Positions 47,547-56,084 of a stretch of 64,000 bases of DNA are shown piece after piece; within the stretch, counting starts at the first letter, position 1; every line of letters begins with the position of its first letter. The translations under genes were made by a program, and so were the position numbers. The stretch lies in the NCBI RefSeq assembly GCF_014218355.1, contig NZ_AP023368.1, forward strand, positions 2,794,001 through 2,858,000. Reading direction: 5' to 3'. Under the pieces are notes generated by a model. The model was not told the DNA's origin. It made no database searches and worked only from the letters and a program-made list of their open reading frames with translations. Origin of the DNA: Anaerocolumna chitinilytica (lineage in GTDB: Bacteria > Bacillota > Clostridia > Lachnospirales > Lachnospiraceae).

Positions 47547-48644
47547 ATGGTGCTTGAATTGAAAGAAGCAAATAAACTGCCGGTGAAGACTTTTCGCTGG
47601 TTAGGTGTTAATGAATTAAAACTTAAGCGGGAGATTCCAAGTATTACCCCTTTTTATAAAACCGAGCCGGAAGGTGAGGGAGTAAAGAAGCTGGTTATAA
47701 CCAGAAACAATAATCTTCCCTTAGAGAAACTGCCTCTTACCGGTATGGGAGAAGAGGCCACGGATTTTATCCGCCTGAACAAGAATCAGGAGATGACAAT
47801 AACAGTTCCCAAGGGTGTTAGAATTAAGGAACCTGTGTTTTTAAAATATAATCTGAAAGATGAAAATCCTGCATTAATCGAAGAAACTTGTATTCTCGCA
47901 GAAGAAGACAGTGAGATAACACTGGTTGTTACCTATGAAGGAGAAAAAGCTGAGGATTTATTCCATGGAACCTTAGTTTTTCTAAAAGCCGGCAGGAATG
48001 CAGTGATTCGTCTCATTCAGATACAACTCCTTCCTGACAATGCCTTTCATTTTAGTAATATTGGTGCAGTGACAGAGAGTGGCGGCCAAATCTATATTAC
48101 CCAATGTGAACTGGGTGGAAGCCATGGCATAAGTGGTATACTAGGGGATTTAAAGGGAGATGAAAGCGAACTGCATGTAGATACCATTTATTATGGGGAT
48201 CAAGAAAGAAATCTTGATTTTAATTATGTAGCCAATCATTATGGAAAGAACTCCAAGAGTGATATGCGAGTAAACGGTGCACTCTCAGATACCAGTAAGA
48301 AGATATTCCGCGGGACCATTGATTTTAAAAAAGGTGCATCCGGATCGGAAGGTGCTGAGGGTGAATACACTTTATTATTTGATAAGACGATTAAGAATGT
48401 ATCTGTTCCTCTTATCCTTTGCGGTGAGGAAAATGTATCCGGAAAACATGCAGCTAACAGCGGTAAAATCGATGAGGAAAAATTGTTTTATATGATGTCC
48501 AGAGGATTAAGTGAAGCAGATGCCAAGAAACTTATGGTAGAAGCGTGGTTTAATCCTGCACTGCAGACAATACCCTCCGAGGAACTAAGAGAAAAAGTAT
48601 CCGAGTATGTTAAGGGGAGGTTAAACCATGTCAAATCCCTATAG
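47547..48644 (+). CDS. sufD: Fe-S cluster assembly protein SufD
   Basis: A 365-residue SufB paralogue (VSVPLILCGEENVSGKHAANSGKIDEEKLFYMMSRGLSEADAK region, here split by normal spacing), with the C-terminal helix that binds SufC. The start is the ATG at 47547, 5 bases after GGAGG; the upstream in-frame TTG at 47535 is part of that ribosome site. Its end overlaps sufS by 17 bases. Confidence 0.93.
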   Translation: MVLELKEANKLPVKTFRWLGVNELKLKREIPSITPFYKTEPEGEGVKKLVITRNNNLPLEKLPLTGMGEEATDFIRLNKNQEMTITVPKGVRIKEPVFLKYNLKDENPALIEETCILAEEDSEITLVVTYEGEKAEDLFHGTLVFLKAGRNAVIRLIQIQLLPDNAFHFSNIGAVTESGGQIYITQCELGGSHGISGILGDLKGDESELHVDTIYYGDQERNLDFNYVANHYGKNSKSDMRVNGALSDTSKKIFRGTIDFKKGASGSEGAEGEYTLLFDKTIKNVSVPLILCGEENVSGKHAANSGKIDEEKLFYMMSRGLSEADAKKLMVEAWFNPALQTIPSEELREKVSEYVKGRLNHVKSL

Positions 48645-49857
48645 AAAAGATTTTCCCTTGCTGAATCAAAAGCAAAGAGAAAAACCGCTTATATATCTTG
48701 ATAATGCGGCAACGACACAAAAGCCGGAAGCTGTTATAAAAGCAGTGGAAGATTACTACAGCGAATATAATGCCAACCCTTACAGAGGTCTTTATGATAT
48801 CAGTGAAAAGGCCACGAAAGAATATGAAGAGGCAAGAAAAGTTACGGCTGAATTCATAAATGCTGAAGAGCCAGCTGAAATTATCTTTACCAGAAATGCG
48901 ACAGAAAGCCTTAATTTAATTGCATATAGCTTTGGCAGAAGTATCTTAAAGGAAGGGGATGAGATTCTTATTCCCATATCAGAGCATCACAGCAACTTGC
49001 TTCCCTGGCAGCTTCTGGCAAAAGAAAAAAAAGCCGTACTCAACTATCTGTATCTGGATGATAATGGTCATATAAAAGAGGATGAAATTGAAGCGAAGAT
49101 AACCAAAAACACCCGAATCGTAGCCTTAGCTTATGTCTCTAATGTGCTTGGAACAATATACCCTGTAAAGAAAATTATAAAGAAAGCACATAGTGTAGGG
49201 GCCTTTACTGTTCTTGACTGTGCTCAGAGTATACCTCATTTTCCTCTTGATGTAAGTGAACTTGATACGGATTTTGCAGTCTTTTCCGGACATAAGATGT
49301 TAGGGCCGATGGGAATAGGCGTTTTATACGGTAAAAGGCAGCTTTTAGAAGAAATGCCGCCTTTTCTGACTGGCGGAGAGATGATAGATTTTGTCTCTGA
49401 ACAGGATGCTACCTTTGCCCCCCTTCCCCAGAAATTTGAAGCCGGTACACCTAATGTAGGCGGTGCGATCGGATTAATGGCGGCAATAAATTATATAAAA
49501 GATGTCGGATATGATAAAATCCAGAAGGCAGAGGAAGAACTAAGTGTTTATGCTCTTGATAAATTAAGAGAATTGCCCTATGTAACCATTTATGGTGAGA
49601 AGAGTTACAGCGAGAGCCGCAGCGGAGTTATTTCCTTTAATGTGTCGGATGTACATCCCCATGATGTTTCATCTCTTCTGGATGCAGATGGAGTCTGTAT
49701 CCGGGCTGGTCATCATTGTGCACAGCCTTTAATGCGGTATATGCAAGCAGCTGCAACCTGTCGAATCTCTTTTTATTTTTATAATACAAAGGAAGATGTT
49801 AATGCCTTTATTGAAAGTCTAAAAAAAGTAAGGAGGTGGCTGGGTCTTGGGGATTGA
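48628..49857 (+). CDS. sufS: Cysteine desulfurase SufS
   Basis: A 409-residue class V aminotransferase-type enzyme. PLP Lys223 in SGHKMLGP and persulfide Cys364 in RAGHHCAQPL mark the SufS group. It takes sulfur from cysteine and passes it to SufU. Overlaps sufD by 17 and sufU by 11 bases. Confidence 0.96.
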   Translation: MSNPYRKDFPLLNQKQREKPLIYLDNAATTQKPEAVIKAVEDYYSEYNANPYRGLYDISEKATKEYEEARKVTAEFINAEEPAEIIFTRNATESLNLIAYSFGRSILKEGDEILIPISEHHSNLLPWQLLAKEKKAVLNYLYLDDNGHIKEDEIEAKITKNTRIVALAYVSNVLGTIYPVKKIIKKAHSVGAFTVLDCAQSIPHFPLDVSELDTDFAVFSGHKMLGPMGIGVLYGKRQLLEEMPPFLTGGEMIDFVSEQDATFAPLPQKFEAGTPNVGGAIGLMAAINYIKDVGYDKIQKAEEELSVYALDKLRELPYVTIYGEKSYSESRSGVISFNVSDVHPHDVSSLLDADGVCIRAGHHCAQPLMRYMQAAATCRISFYFYNTKEDVNAFIESLKKVRRWLGLGD

Positions 49858-50281
49858 AAATATTTATTCGGATATATTAAGAGAGCATGCGAACTCCAAT
49901 CACAACAAACATCACCTTGGCTGTCCCACACAGACCAAACGCGGAATCAATCCAAGCTGCGGTGATGAGATAGAACTGGAACTACAGATAAATGATGGTA
50001 TTATACAGGATGCATCCTTTGTTGGCAGCGGCTGTGCTATATCCCAAGCTTCTGCATCGATCATGGTGGATTTGATCAAAGGAAAAACCTTGGAAGAAGC
50101 CAAGCAACTGGCAAGTACCTTTACCGGTATGATAAAGAATGAGATAACAAATGAGGATGATTTAGAAGTTTTGGAAGATGCCATTGCGCTAAAGGATATA
50201 TCCCACATGCCGGCCAGAGTAAAGTGTGCTGTTCTTGGATGGCATACTTTAGAGGAAGGTATTAAAGATAACTGTAAATAA
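49847..50281 (+). CDS. sufU: Sulfur relay protein SufU
   Basis: A 144-residue IscU-like fold with the zinc/sulfur ligands Cys38-x-Asp40 (NPSCGD), Cys63 (GSGCAIS) and Cys127 (VKCAVLGW), the SufU pattern. It accepts sulfur from SufS. The start is TTG at 49847, 7 bases after AGGAGGTGG, within the end of sufS. Last gene of the operon. Confidence 0.95.
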   Translation: MGIENIYSDILREHANSNHNKHHLGCPTQTKRGINPSCGDEIELELQINDGIIQDASFVGSGCAISQASASIMVDLIKGKTLEEAKQLASTFTGMIKNEITNEDDLEVLEDAIALKDISHMPARVKCAVLGWHTLEEGIKDNCK

Positions 50282-50354
50282 AATTATCTATATCTGTTTA
50301 ATAGATGTATAATCCATAAGGTAATGAATGAAACTAAGTAATAAAAGTATAATA

Positions 50355-50399
50355 GTGCCATATAAAAGTGTAAATCAGCTTTTGTATGGCATTTGTTTA
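50355..50399 (+). terminator. Terminator of the suf operon
   Basis: Arms GCCATATAAAAG (50357-50368) and CTTTTGTATGGC (50379-50390) pair with one G-U type wobble, then ATTTGTTTA. Confidence 0.7.
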
Positions 50400-50479
50400 T
50401 GTTAACCTTTAAAAGTTATATTTCTCATTTTTTTAGGTAATTCGGATGCTATGTTTCTGGAAGCTTTTGTTATCTTTAC

Positions 50480-50508
50480 TTGCATATTTTGTGGTGAATA
50501 TATAAAAT
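50480..50508 (+). promoter_or_regulatory. Promoter of the hydrogenase-like gene
   Basis: TTGCAT at 50480-50485, a 17-base spacer and TAAAAT at 50503-50508. Confidence 0.55.
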
Positions 50509-50540
50509 AAAACTAAAAAGGTTCAAAAGAGAGGTGCTTT

Positions 50541-51785
50541 ATGACAAGATTTGATGAACTCTACCGTAAGCTTGCGAAAGACTATGTTGAAAAAAAAGAG
50601 GGTGAAAACAATTACGATGACTATGACCCCCATCATCTTGATTGCCTGTTAAACCCAGAAAAATATCCTCCTATATTACAGATAGGTGAGTGTAATTGTC
50701 CATCTAACGGACCATCCTCCTGTATTGATAACTGTATCTTTGAAGCAATTACAAAAGATGAGAACGGAAAATTGATAATTGATAAGGATAAATGTGTGGG
50801 TTGTTGTGCTTGTGTGGATGCCTGTAAGGCAGACAAGCTTACGGCAAGCAGAGATATACTGCCGGCTTTATCAGCTCTCCATCAGGCAAAAGGTCCAGTG
50901 TATGTATTGATTGCACCAGCATTTTTAGGACAGTTTAATGAAGATGTAACCCCTGGAAAGCTTCGAAATGCATTTAAGTATCTGGGTTTTGCCGGAATGA
51001 TTGAAGTTGCTCTTTTTGCAGATATACTGACATTAAAAGAAGCTTTGGAATTTGATAAAAATATTGTGACAGAAAGAGATTATCAGCTGACCAGCTGTTG
51101 CTGCCCTATGTGGATAGGAATGATCAGGAGGGTGTATCATGATCTGATGCCACATGTACCTGGAGCTGTATCTCCAATGGTCGCATGCGGACGTACAATA
51201 AAGGTTATCCATCCGGATGCCACAACCATCTTTATCGGACCTTGTCTTGCAAAAAAAGCGGAAGCCAGAGAAAAAGATATTAAGGATGCCGTTGATTTTG
51301 TGCTTACCTTTCAGGAAGTACAGGATATCTTTGAATTTGCAGGAATTGACCCAGCTTCTATGGAAGATAGTGAGAAAGACCATTCATCCAGGGCAGGCCG
51401 AATCTATGCCAGAACAGGTGGCGTAAGTGAAGCAGTAGAAAAAACTCTGGATCGGTTAAGTCCTGACAGAAAGATTCATATTAAGACGAAACAAGCTGAT
51501 GGCGTTCCGGCTTGTAAACAGATGATTAATGATCTGATTGAAGGCAAGACAGATGCCAACTTCTTTGAAGGAATGGGATGTGTTGGCGGGTGTGTAGGCG
51601 GACCAAAGGTTATGATTGATAAGGCCGAAGGAAAACGGCATGTTAATGATTACGGTGATAAAGCAGCTTACGAAACACCGATAGACAACCCCTATGTCAT
51701 AGAGCTGCTTCACCGTCTTGGTTTTGATACAGTAGAAAGTCTGCTCGAACACAGCGACATATTTACAAGAGATTTCAGAGATTAA
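50541..51785 (+). CDS. [FeFe]-hydrogenase-like protein, group B type
   Basis: A 414-residue protein. Two 4Fe-4S sites (Cys51, 53, 61, 65 and Cys85, 88, 91, 95) precede the H-cluster domain. H-cluster motifs differ from the classic ones: TSCCCPMW at 184-191 (extra Cys), GPCLAKKAE at 233-241 rather than MPCxxKxxE, and EGMGCVGGC at 343-351 rather than ExMxCxxGC. These variants fit group B [FeFe]-hydrogenases (Clostridium pasteurianum CpIII type). It probably handles H2 or acts in redox sensing; maturases are not in the window. Confidence 0.8.
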   Translation: MTRFDELYRKLAKDYVEKKEGENNYDDYDPHHLDCLLNPEKYPPILQIGECNCPSNGPSSCIDNCIFEAITKDENGKLIIDKDKCVGCCACVDACKADKLTASRDILPALSALHQAKGPVYVLIAPAFLGQFNEDVTPGKLRNAFKYLGFAGMIEVALFADILTLKEALEFDKNIVTERDYQLTSCCCPMWIGMIRRVYHDLMPHVPGAVSPMVACGRTIKVIHPDATTIFIGPCLAKKAEAREKDIKDAVDFVLTFQEVQDIFEFAGIDPASMEDSEKDHSSRAGRIYARTGGVSEAVEKTLDRLSPDRKIHIKTKQADGVPACKQMINDLIEGKTDANFFEGMGCVGGCVGGPKVMIDKAEGKRHVNDYGDKAAYETPIDNPYVIELLHRLGFDTVESLLEHSDIFTRDFRD

Positions 51786-52319
51786 GTTTAAGTAGTATAA
51801 ACCTGATGCCGGAAAGAATTTATTATATTGTTCTATTTTGTAAGCTGGAAAATTGTTTTAAATATCAAAATCTCCCTGTCAAGCTTTCCGATTGAGATTT
51901 TGATAAGTATAATAGTTAAATAATTAACAATGATATTTTGATTAGTGTTCCTTTCCTATGTGTATAATTGTTATATAAAGGTAATTTTTATTGCAATTAT
52001 TTGTAATGTTTATGTATAGACAAAAGGAGATATGTAAAATACTCTGAAAATAGAAACAATAAATAAATTTGCTGTAGATTTATTATAAAAAATGGTGTAT
52101 CATTATCCCGTAATTTAAAATCGGAGTAATCTTTGGAATTTTCCATGTTCCGATTGAATTGGTGTGAAAGTTAATAAAGTTTCATACAGTTACAGTAGGT
52201 GAATAGGTTTAGGATTAAGATGTTTTCAGCAGACAGAAATTATATTATTTTGCGGAAATTGTAATCTGTATCCAAGGTGATTTGAAATAATTAATTAATT
52301 TCACAAGGAGGATAAGCAC
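51786..52319. other. AT-rich gap before pyruvate kinase with one hairpin
   Basis: No gene seen. A perfect stem ATCAAAATCTC/GAGATTTTGAT (51864-51874 and 51894-51904) follows the hydrogenase gene but has no T run. The pyk promoter must lie here; no clear riboswitch is visible. Confidence 0.5.
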
Positions 52320-53756
52320 ATGAGAAAGACCAAAATAATCTGTACATTAGGCCCTTCAACAGACAAGGGAGATGTAATGAGGGAGTTGGCTTTAGCAGGA
52401 ATGGATTGTGCAAGGTTTAATTTTTCCCATGCAGACCATGAGGAACATTATAACCGTTTGGTTCGTTTAAGACAAATCAGGGAGGAATTGGACATCCCCA
52501 TAGCAGCATTGCTGGATACAAAGGGTCCTGAAATACGTATTGGTAAATTCACAGATAAAAGGATTGAACTGGTCAAAGGACAGACTTTCACACTTACCAC
52601 AAGACATATTGAAGGAACAAATGAGTGTGTATATATAAATTATGAGCATCTGGTTAAGGATGTTAATGTAGGCTCTACTATACTTATTGATGACGGTTTA
52701 GTAGAACTTACCGTTGAAGAGCTTACGGATACAGATATTATCTGTACTGTAAAAAATGATGGAGCTATTTCAGATAACAAGGGTGTAAATGTACCCGGAA
52801 CAAAGCTTACAATGCCTTTTATTAGCGCTAAAGACAGAGATGATATTATCTTTGCTATTGAAAACGGATATGATTTTATTGCAGCTTCTTTTACAAGAAA
52901 TGCAGCTGATATTATGGAAATCCGCAAGATTATGGCTGAGTATAACTGCACAACTACCAATATTATCGCTAAGATAGAGAACATGGAAGGCGTTGAAAAT
53001 ATTGATGAGATAATCGATGCAGCTGACGGAATTATGATTGCCAGAGGTGATATGGGTGTAGAGATACCTTTAGAAGATGTTCCTGTTATCCAGAAAATGA
53101 TTATTAAAAAAGTATATAATGCTGGTAAACAGGTAATTACTGCTACCCAGATGTTGGATTCTATGATGAAGAATCCCAGACCTACAAGAGCAGAAGCAAC
53201 AGATGTTGCAAATGCTATCTATGACGGAACCAGTGCTATCATGCTCTCCGGTGAGACAGCAGCAGGTTTATATCCGGTAGATTCATTAAAAACTATGGTT
53301 CGTATTGCTATTAGAACCGAGCAGGATATCGATTATAAAAAGCGTTTTAAATTATTAGAAGCTGAAAAGAATCCTAGTATAACCGATGCAATTTCTCATG
53401 CAACCTGCACAACAGCACATGATCTGAATGCTGCCGTTATTATTACAGTAACCAAGTCCGGCCAGACTGCAAGAATGATATCCAAATACCGTCCTTCCTG
53501 CCCGATTATCGGTTGTACAACAGAGCAGCATGTATGCAGGCAATTGAATTTATCCTGGGGTGTTAAACCTCTTATGATAAAGGAAGAACAGGATACTTTC
53601 GTGTTATTTGATCATGCGATATCAAAGGTTGAAGGAAAAGGTTATCTGCACGATGGTGAACTTACTGTTATTACAGCCGGAGTACCTCTTAGAACCTCAG
53701 GAACAACAAATATTATCAAGGTTCATATTGCAGGAAGTCATTTTATTAATAATTAA
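52320..53756 (+). CDS. pyk: Pyruvate kinase
   Basis: A 478-residue enzyme with RKTKIICTLGPSTD at the start, the LDTKGPEIR loop, IIAKIENMEGVENIDEII (catalytic Lys/Glu) and MIARGDMGVEIP. Makes pyruvate and ATP from phosphoenolpyruvate. Lacks the C-terminal PEP-utilizer extension of the Bacillus enzyme. RBS CAAGGAGGA. Confidence 0.97.
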   Translation: MRKTKIICTLGPSTDKGDVMRELALAGMDCARFNFSHADHEEHYNRLVRLRQIREELDIPIAALLDTKGPEIRIGKFTDKRIELVKGQTFTLTTRHIEGTNECVYINYEHLVKDVNVGSTILIDDGLVELTVEELTDTDIICTVKNDGAISDNKGVNVPGTKLTMPFISAKDRDDIIFAIENGYDFIAASFTRNAADIMEIRKIMAEYNCTTTNIIAKIENMEGVENIDEIIDAADGIMIARGDMGVEIPLEDVPVIQKMIIKKVYNAGKQVITATQMLDSMMKNPRPTRAEATDVANAIYDGTSAIMLSGETAAGLYPVDSLKTMVRIAIRTEQDIDYKKRFKLLEAEKNPSITDAISHATCTTAHDLNAAVIITVTKSGQTARMISKYRPSCPIIGCTTEQHVCRQLNLSWGVKPLMIKEEQDTFVLFDHAISKVEGKGYLHDGELTVITAGVPLRTSGTTNIIKVHIAGSHFINN

Positions 53757-53780
53757 AATAAAGTATAGAGCGGAGAGCAT

Positions 53781-54650
53781 ATGGCAGTTTTGATACTTCA
53801 TAGTTTAAATGATATTCAAAAAGAAGATATTCAAAAACTAATAGCTATCTGCAATGAATACGACGAACTTAAACGACAGCCGGATTTAAAGGAAGAAGAT
53901 AATTACAATGCAAAGCTTAACAGTTTTTATTGTTATTATGAACAGAATAAACTGTTAAGTGTCCTGATTATATTTCAGCCTTTTGAATCGGAAGCCGAAA
54001 TCACAGCATATACCCTGCCTTCATATCGAAGACAGGGTTATTTTAAAGTTCTTTTTAATGCAGCATGCAAAGAGTTAAAGAAGTTCGGTGTTTCACAGAT
54101 AGCTTTCGTTGTTGAGTACCAAAGTAAAGATGGTAAAGCATGTGTAGTTGACCTTGGTGCGGATATGGGAAGGTCTGATTATTTAATGGCTTATAATTAT
54201 AAAGCAAAAGAAAAAAGAGAAGATGTTGGTTTAATGGATGATATTATTGTTACAGATTTAACAAACATTAATCGAAATGAAGGTATCAAAACTTTCCAAC
54301 AGATATTTAACTGGGAAGAGGAACAGATTGAAGAACTGCTGAATGAATCGTTGGATTCTACTGATTATCACACATATTTGGCTTATATTAAGGGGAAGGC
54401 AGCCGGAACTTTAAGTATATATCAGCATAATTCTTCTGTCTCCATCTTTGGATTTGGTATTATTAAAAGATATCGTGGGAAGGGTTACGGAAAGAGTTTT
54501 CTAAACCATGTTTTAAACATCTATAAAGAAGAAGGTAAAGAAAAAGTGCTTCTTCAGGTAGAAAGCGAAAGACAGGAGGCCTTTCTTCTATATAAAAAAA
54601 CGGGATTTGATATTCTAGAAGAATACGACTATTATTATCTGGATATATAA
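53781..54650 (+). CDS. GNAT-family N-acetyltransferase
   Basis: A 289-residue protein with two GNAT-like halves. The first (about 55-130) has the AEITAYTLPSYRRQGYFKVLF acetyl-CoA loop; the second (about 190-285) has GFGIIKRYRGKGYGKSFLNHVL, the better R/Q-x-x-G-x-G/A motif. The target is unknown. It starts 24 bases after pyk and may be in its transcript. Confidence 0.88.
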   Translation: MAVLILHSLNDIQKEDIQKLIAICNEYDELKRQPDLKEEDNYNAKLNSFYCYYEQNKLLSVLIIFQPFESEAEITAYTLPSYRRQGYFKVLFNAACKELKKFGVSQIAFVVEYQSKDGKACVVDLGADMGRSDYLMAYNYKAKEKREDVGLMDDIIVTDLTNINRNEGIKTFQQIFNWEEEQIEELLNESLDSTDYHTYLAYIKGKAAGTLSIYQHNSSVSIFGFGIIKRYRGKGYGKSFLNHVLNIYKEEGKEKVLLQVESERQEAFLLYKKTGFDILEEYDYYYLDI

Positions 54651-54716
54651 AAGTGTTACAGTCACAAATGGCTGTATATGGCATAAGATAGTGTTAAAAG
54701 ATTATACGAGGCTTAT

Positions 54717-55820
54717 ATGGCTTATACAGTCATTCTGGATCCCGGACATGGCGGTTATGATAATGGTGCGGTTTATTTCGGAAGAATGGAGAAGTATGAT
54801 AACCTTGACCTAGCCCTTGCTGTTGGTGAGATATTGGACAGCAATGGTGTAAATGTTTTATTTACAAGGACAGAGGATGTCTACGTATCCCCTTTGGAAC
54901 GGGCTTATATGGCGAATATGGTACCAGCAGATTATTTTGTATCCATTCATAGAAATTCCGGCCAAACACCAAATACCTACAGCGGGGTGCAGTCTTTGGT
55001 TTATAATATGAATGACCCTTCTAGACAGCTCGCAGAGAACCTAAATAAAGAGCTTGAAGAATTAGGGTTTACCGATCTTGGTATTGCTGTTAGAACCGAT
55101 CTTGCAGTACTAAGAAGAACAGTTATGCCCTCCGTACTGGTTGAAGTCGGATTCATCAATTCAGATTCAGATAACACACTATTCGATGAGAGATTTGACG
55201 AAATCTCTTATGCAATTGCAACAGCAATATTAGATTCTCTTGGTGTTCCGCCCACTAATGAAGGTGAACCATCTAATGATAATGAAGATACAGATAACAT
55301 GATGGATAACAGAAACAGAAACATGAACGGTAACATGAATGATGAATTCAACGGGAATATGAACGGTAACATGAATGATGAATTTAACGGAAATATGAAC
55401 GGTAACATGAATGATGAATTTAACGGAAATATGAACGGTAACATGAATGATAATTTCAACAAAAATAGGAATAATACCAATGGTAATATGGATAATAACA
55501 TGAATAACAGCAATAATCCTAACAGTAATTTGGGGCAACATGAGGAGTCTGAAATTGATACAGATTACCAGATAGGCGAAGGCCAGGAAGAACAGCCGAC
55601 TTACCATATACAGCTTGGTTTGTTCAGAGATGGGAATAATGCAAGAAATCTGGTTAATAATTTAAATCAGGCAGGGTATATGGCCGATATCATAAGTCAG
55701 GGAGAACTGTATGCCGTTGTGACCGGCGAATTTGATTCGCTGGATGAGGCACAAGCAGCGGAAGATACTTTAAGACAGCAAGGATACAGTACATTAATTG
55801 TAAGGAATGGAAATAGATAA
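54717..55820 (+). CDS. N-acetylmuramoyl-L-alanine amidase with repeat linker and SPOR domain
   Basis: A 367-residue protein. An Amidase_3 domain (1-180) with zinc ligands His11, Glu25 and His78 and catalytic Glu in VLVEVGFIN, then an Asn/Met/Gly-rich linker made of a 12-residue repeat (NMNDEFNGNMNG), then a SPOR domain (about 295-366; YHIQLGLFRDGNNARNLVNNL, GYSTLIVRN). SPOR domains bind denuded glycan, which suits septal or cortex peptidoglycan cutting (compare CwlC/CwlD). No signal peptide, as in mother-cell lytic enzymes. Confidence 0.9.
   Translation: MAYTVILDPGHGGYDNGAVYFGRMEKYDNLDLALAVGEILDSNGVNVLFTRTEDVYVSPLERAYMANMVPADYFVSIHRNSGQTPNTYSGVQSLVYNMNDPSRQLAENLNKELEELGFTDLGIAVRTDLAVLRRTVMPSVLVEVGFINSDSDNTLFDERFDEISYAIATAILDSLGVPPTNEGEPSNDNEDTDNMMDNRNRNMNGNMNDEFNGNMNGNMNDEFNGNMNGNMNDEFNGNMNGNMNDNFNKNRNNTNGNMDNNMNNSNNPNSNLGQHEESEIDTDYQIGEGQEEQPTYHIQLGLFRDGNNARNLVNNLNQAGYMADIISQGELYAVVTGEFDSLDEAQAAEDTLRQQGYSTLIVRNGNR
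55331..55452 (+). repeat. 36-bp tandem repeats in the amidase linker
   Basis: Units at 55331, 55367 and 55403 and a partial one at 55439. Units 2 and 3 are identical and unit 1 differs at a few bases, so the array is recent or kept uniform and may vary in copy number between strains. Confidence 0.9.
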
Positions 55821-55828
55821 AAATTGAG

Positions 55829-55870
55829 GGTTGATGCGAATTTAGCAGATAAATTGCATCAATCCTTTTA
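55829..55870 (+). terminator. Terminator of the amidase gene
   Basis: Arms at 55829-55843 and 55851-55865 pair with small bulges; CTTTTACTTG follows. Confidence 0.6.
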
Positions 55871-56084
55871 CTTGTAATTTCTATATATTTTTTTTATTGA
55901 CTTTTTTTTAAAATGTTTTCTAAATAATTCAATACAGGAACGATTTTAACAAATTTAACATAAATTAGAAATAAAAAATGGTGTTTACCTGATTTTTGGC
56001 AGCGCCTCATCTGCAGGCGGATGGGGAGGAATAGGGGAGCTATCAGGAATATGAGATACAGTATGCCAAGGGAGCCGGTATAAT

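Noticed and set aside
52020..52319. Riboswitch before pyruvate kinase
   Set aside because: No known aptamer blocks or terminator in the leader.
55208..55607. Antisense frames over the amidase linker
   Set aside because: They are the mirror of the 36-bp coding repeat.
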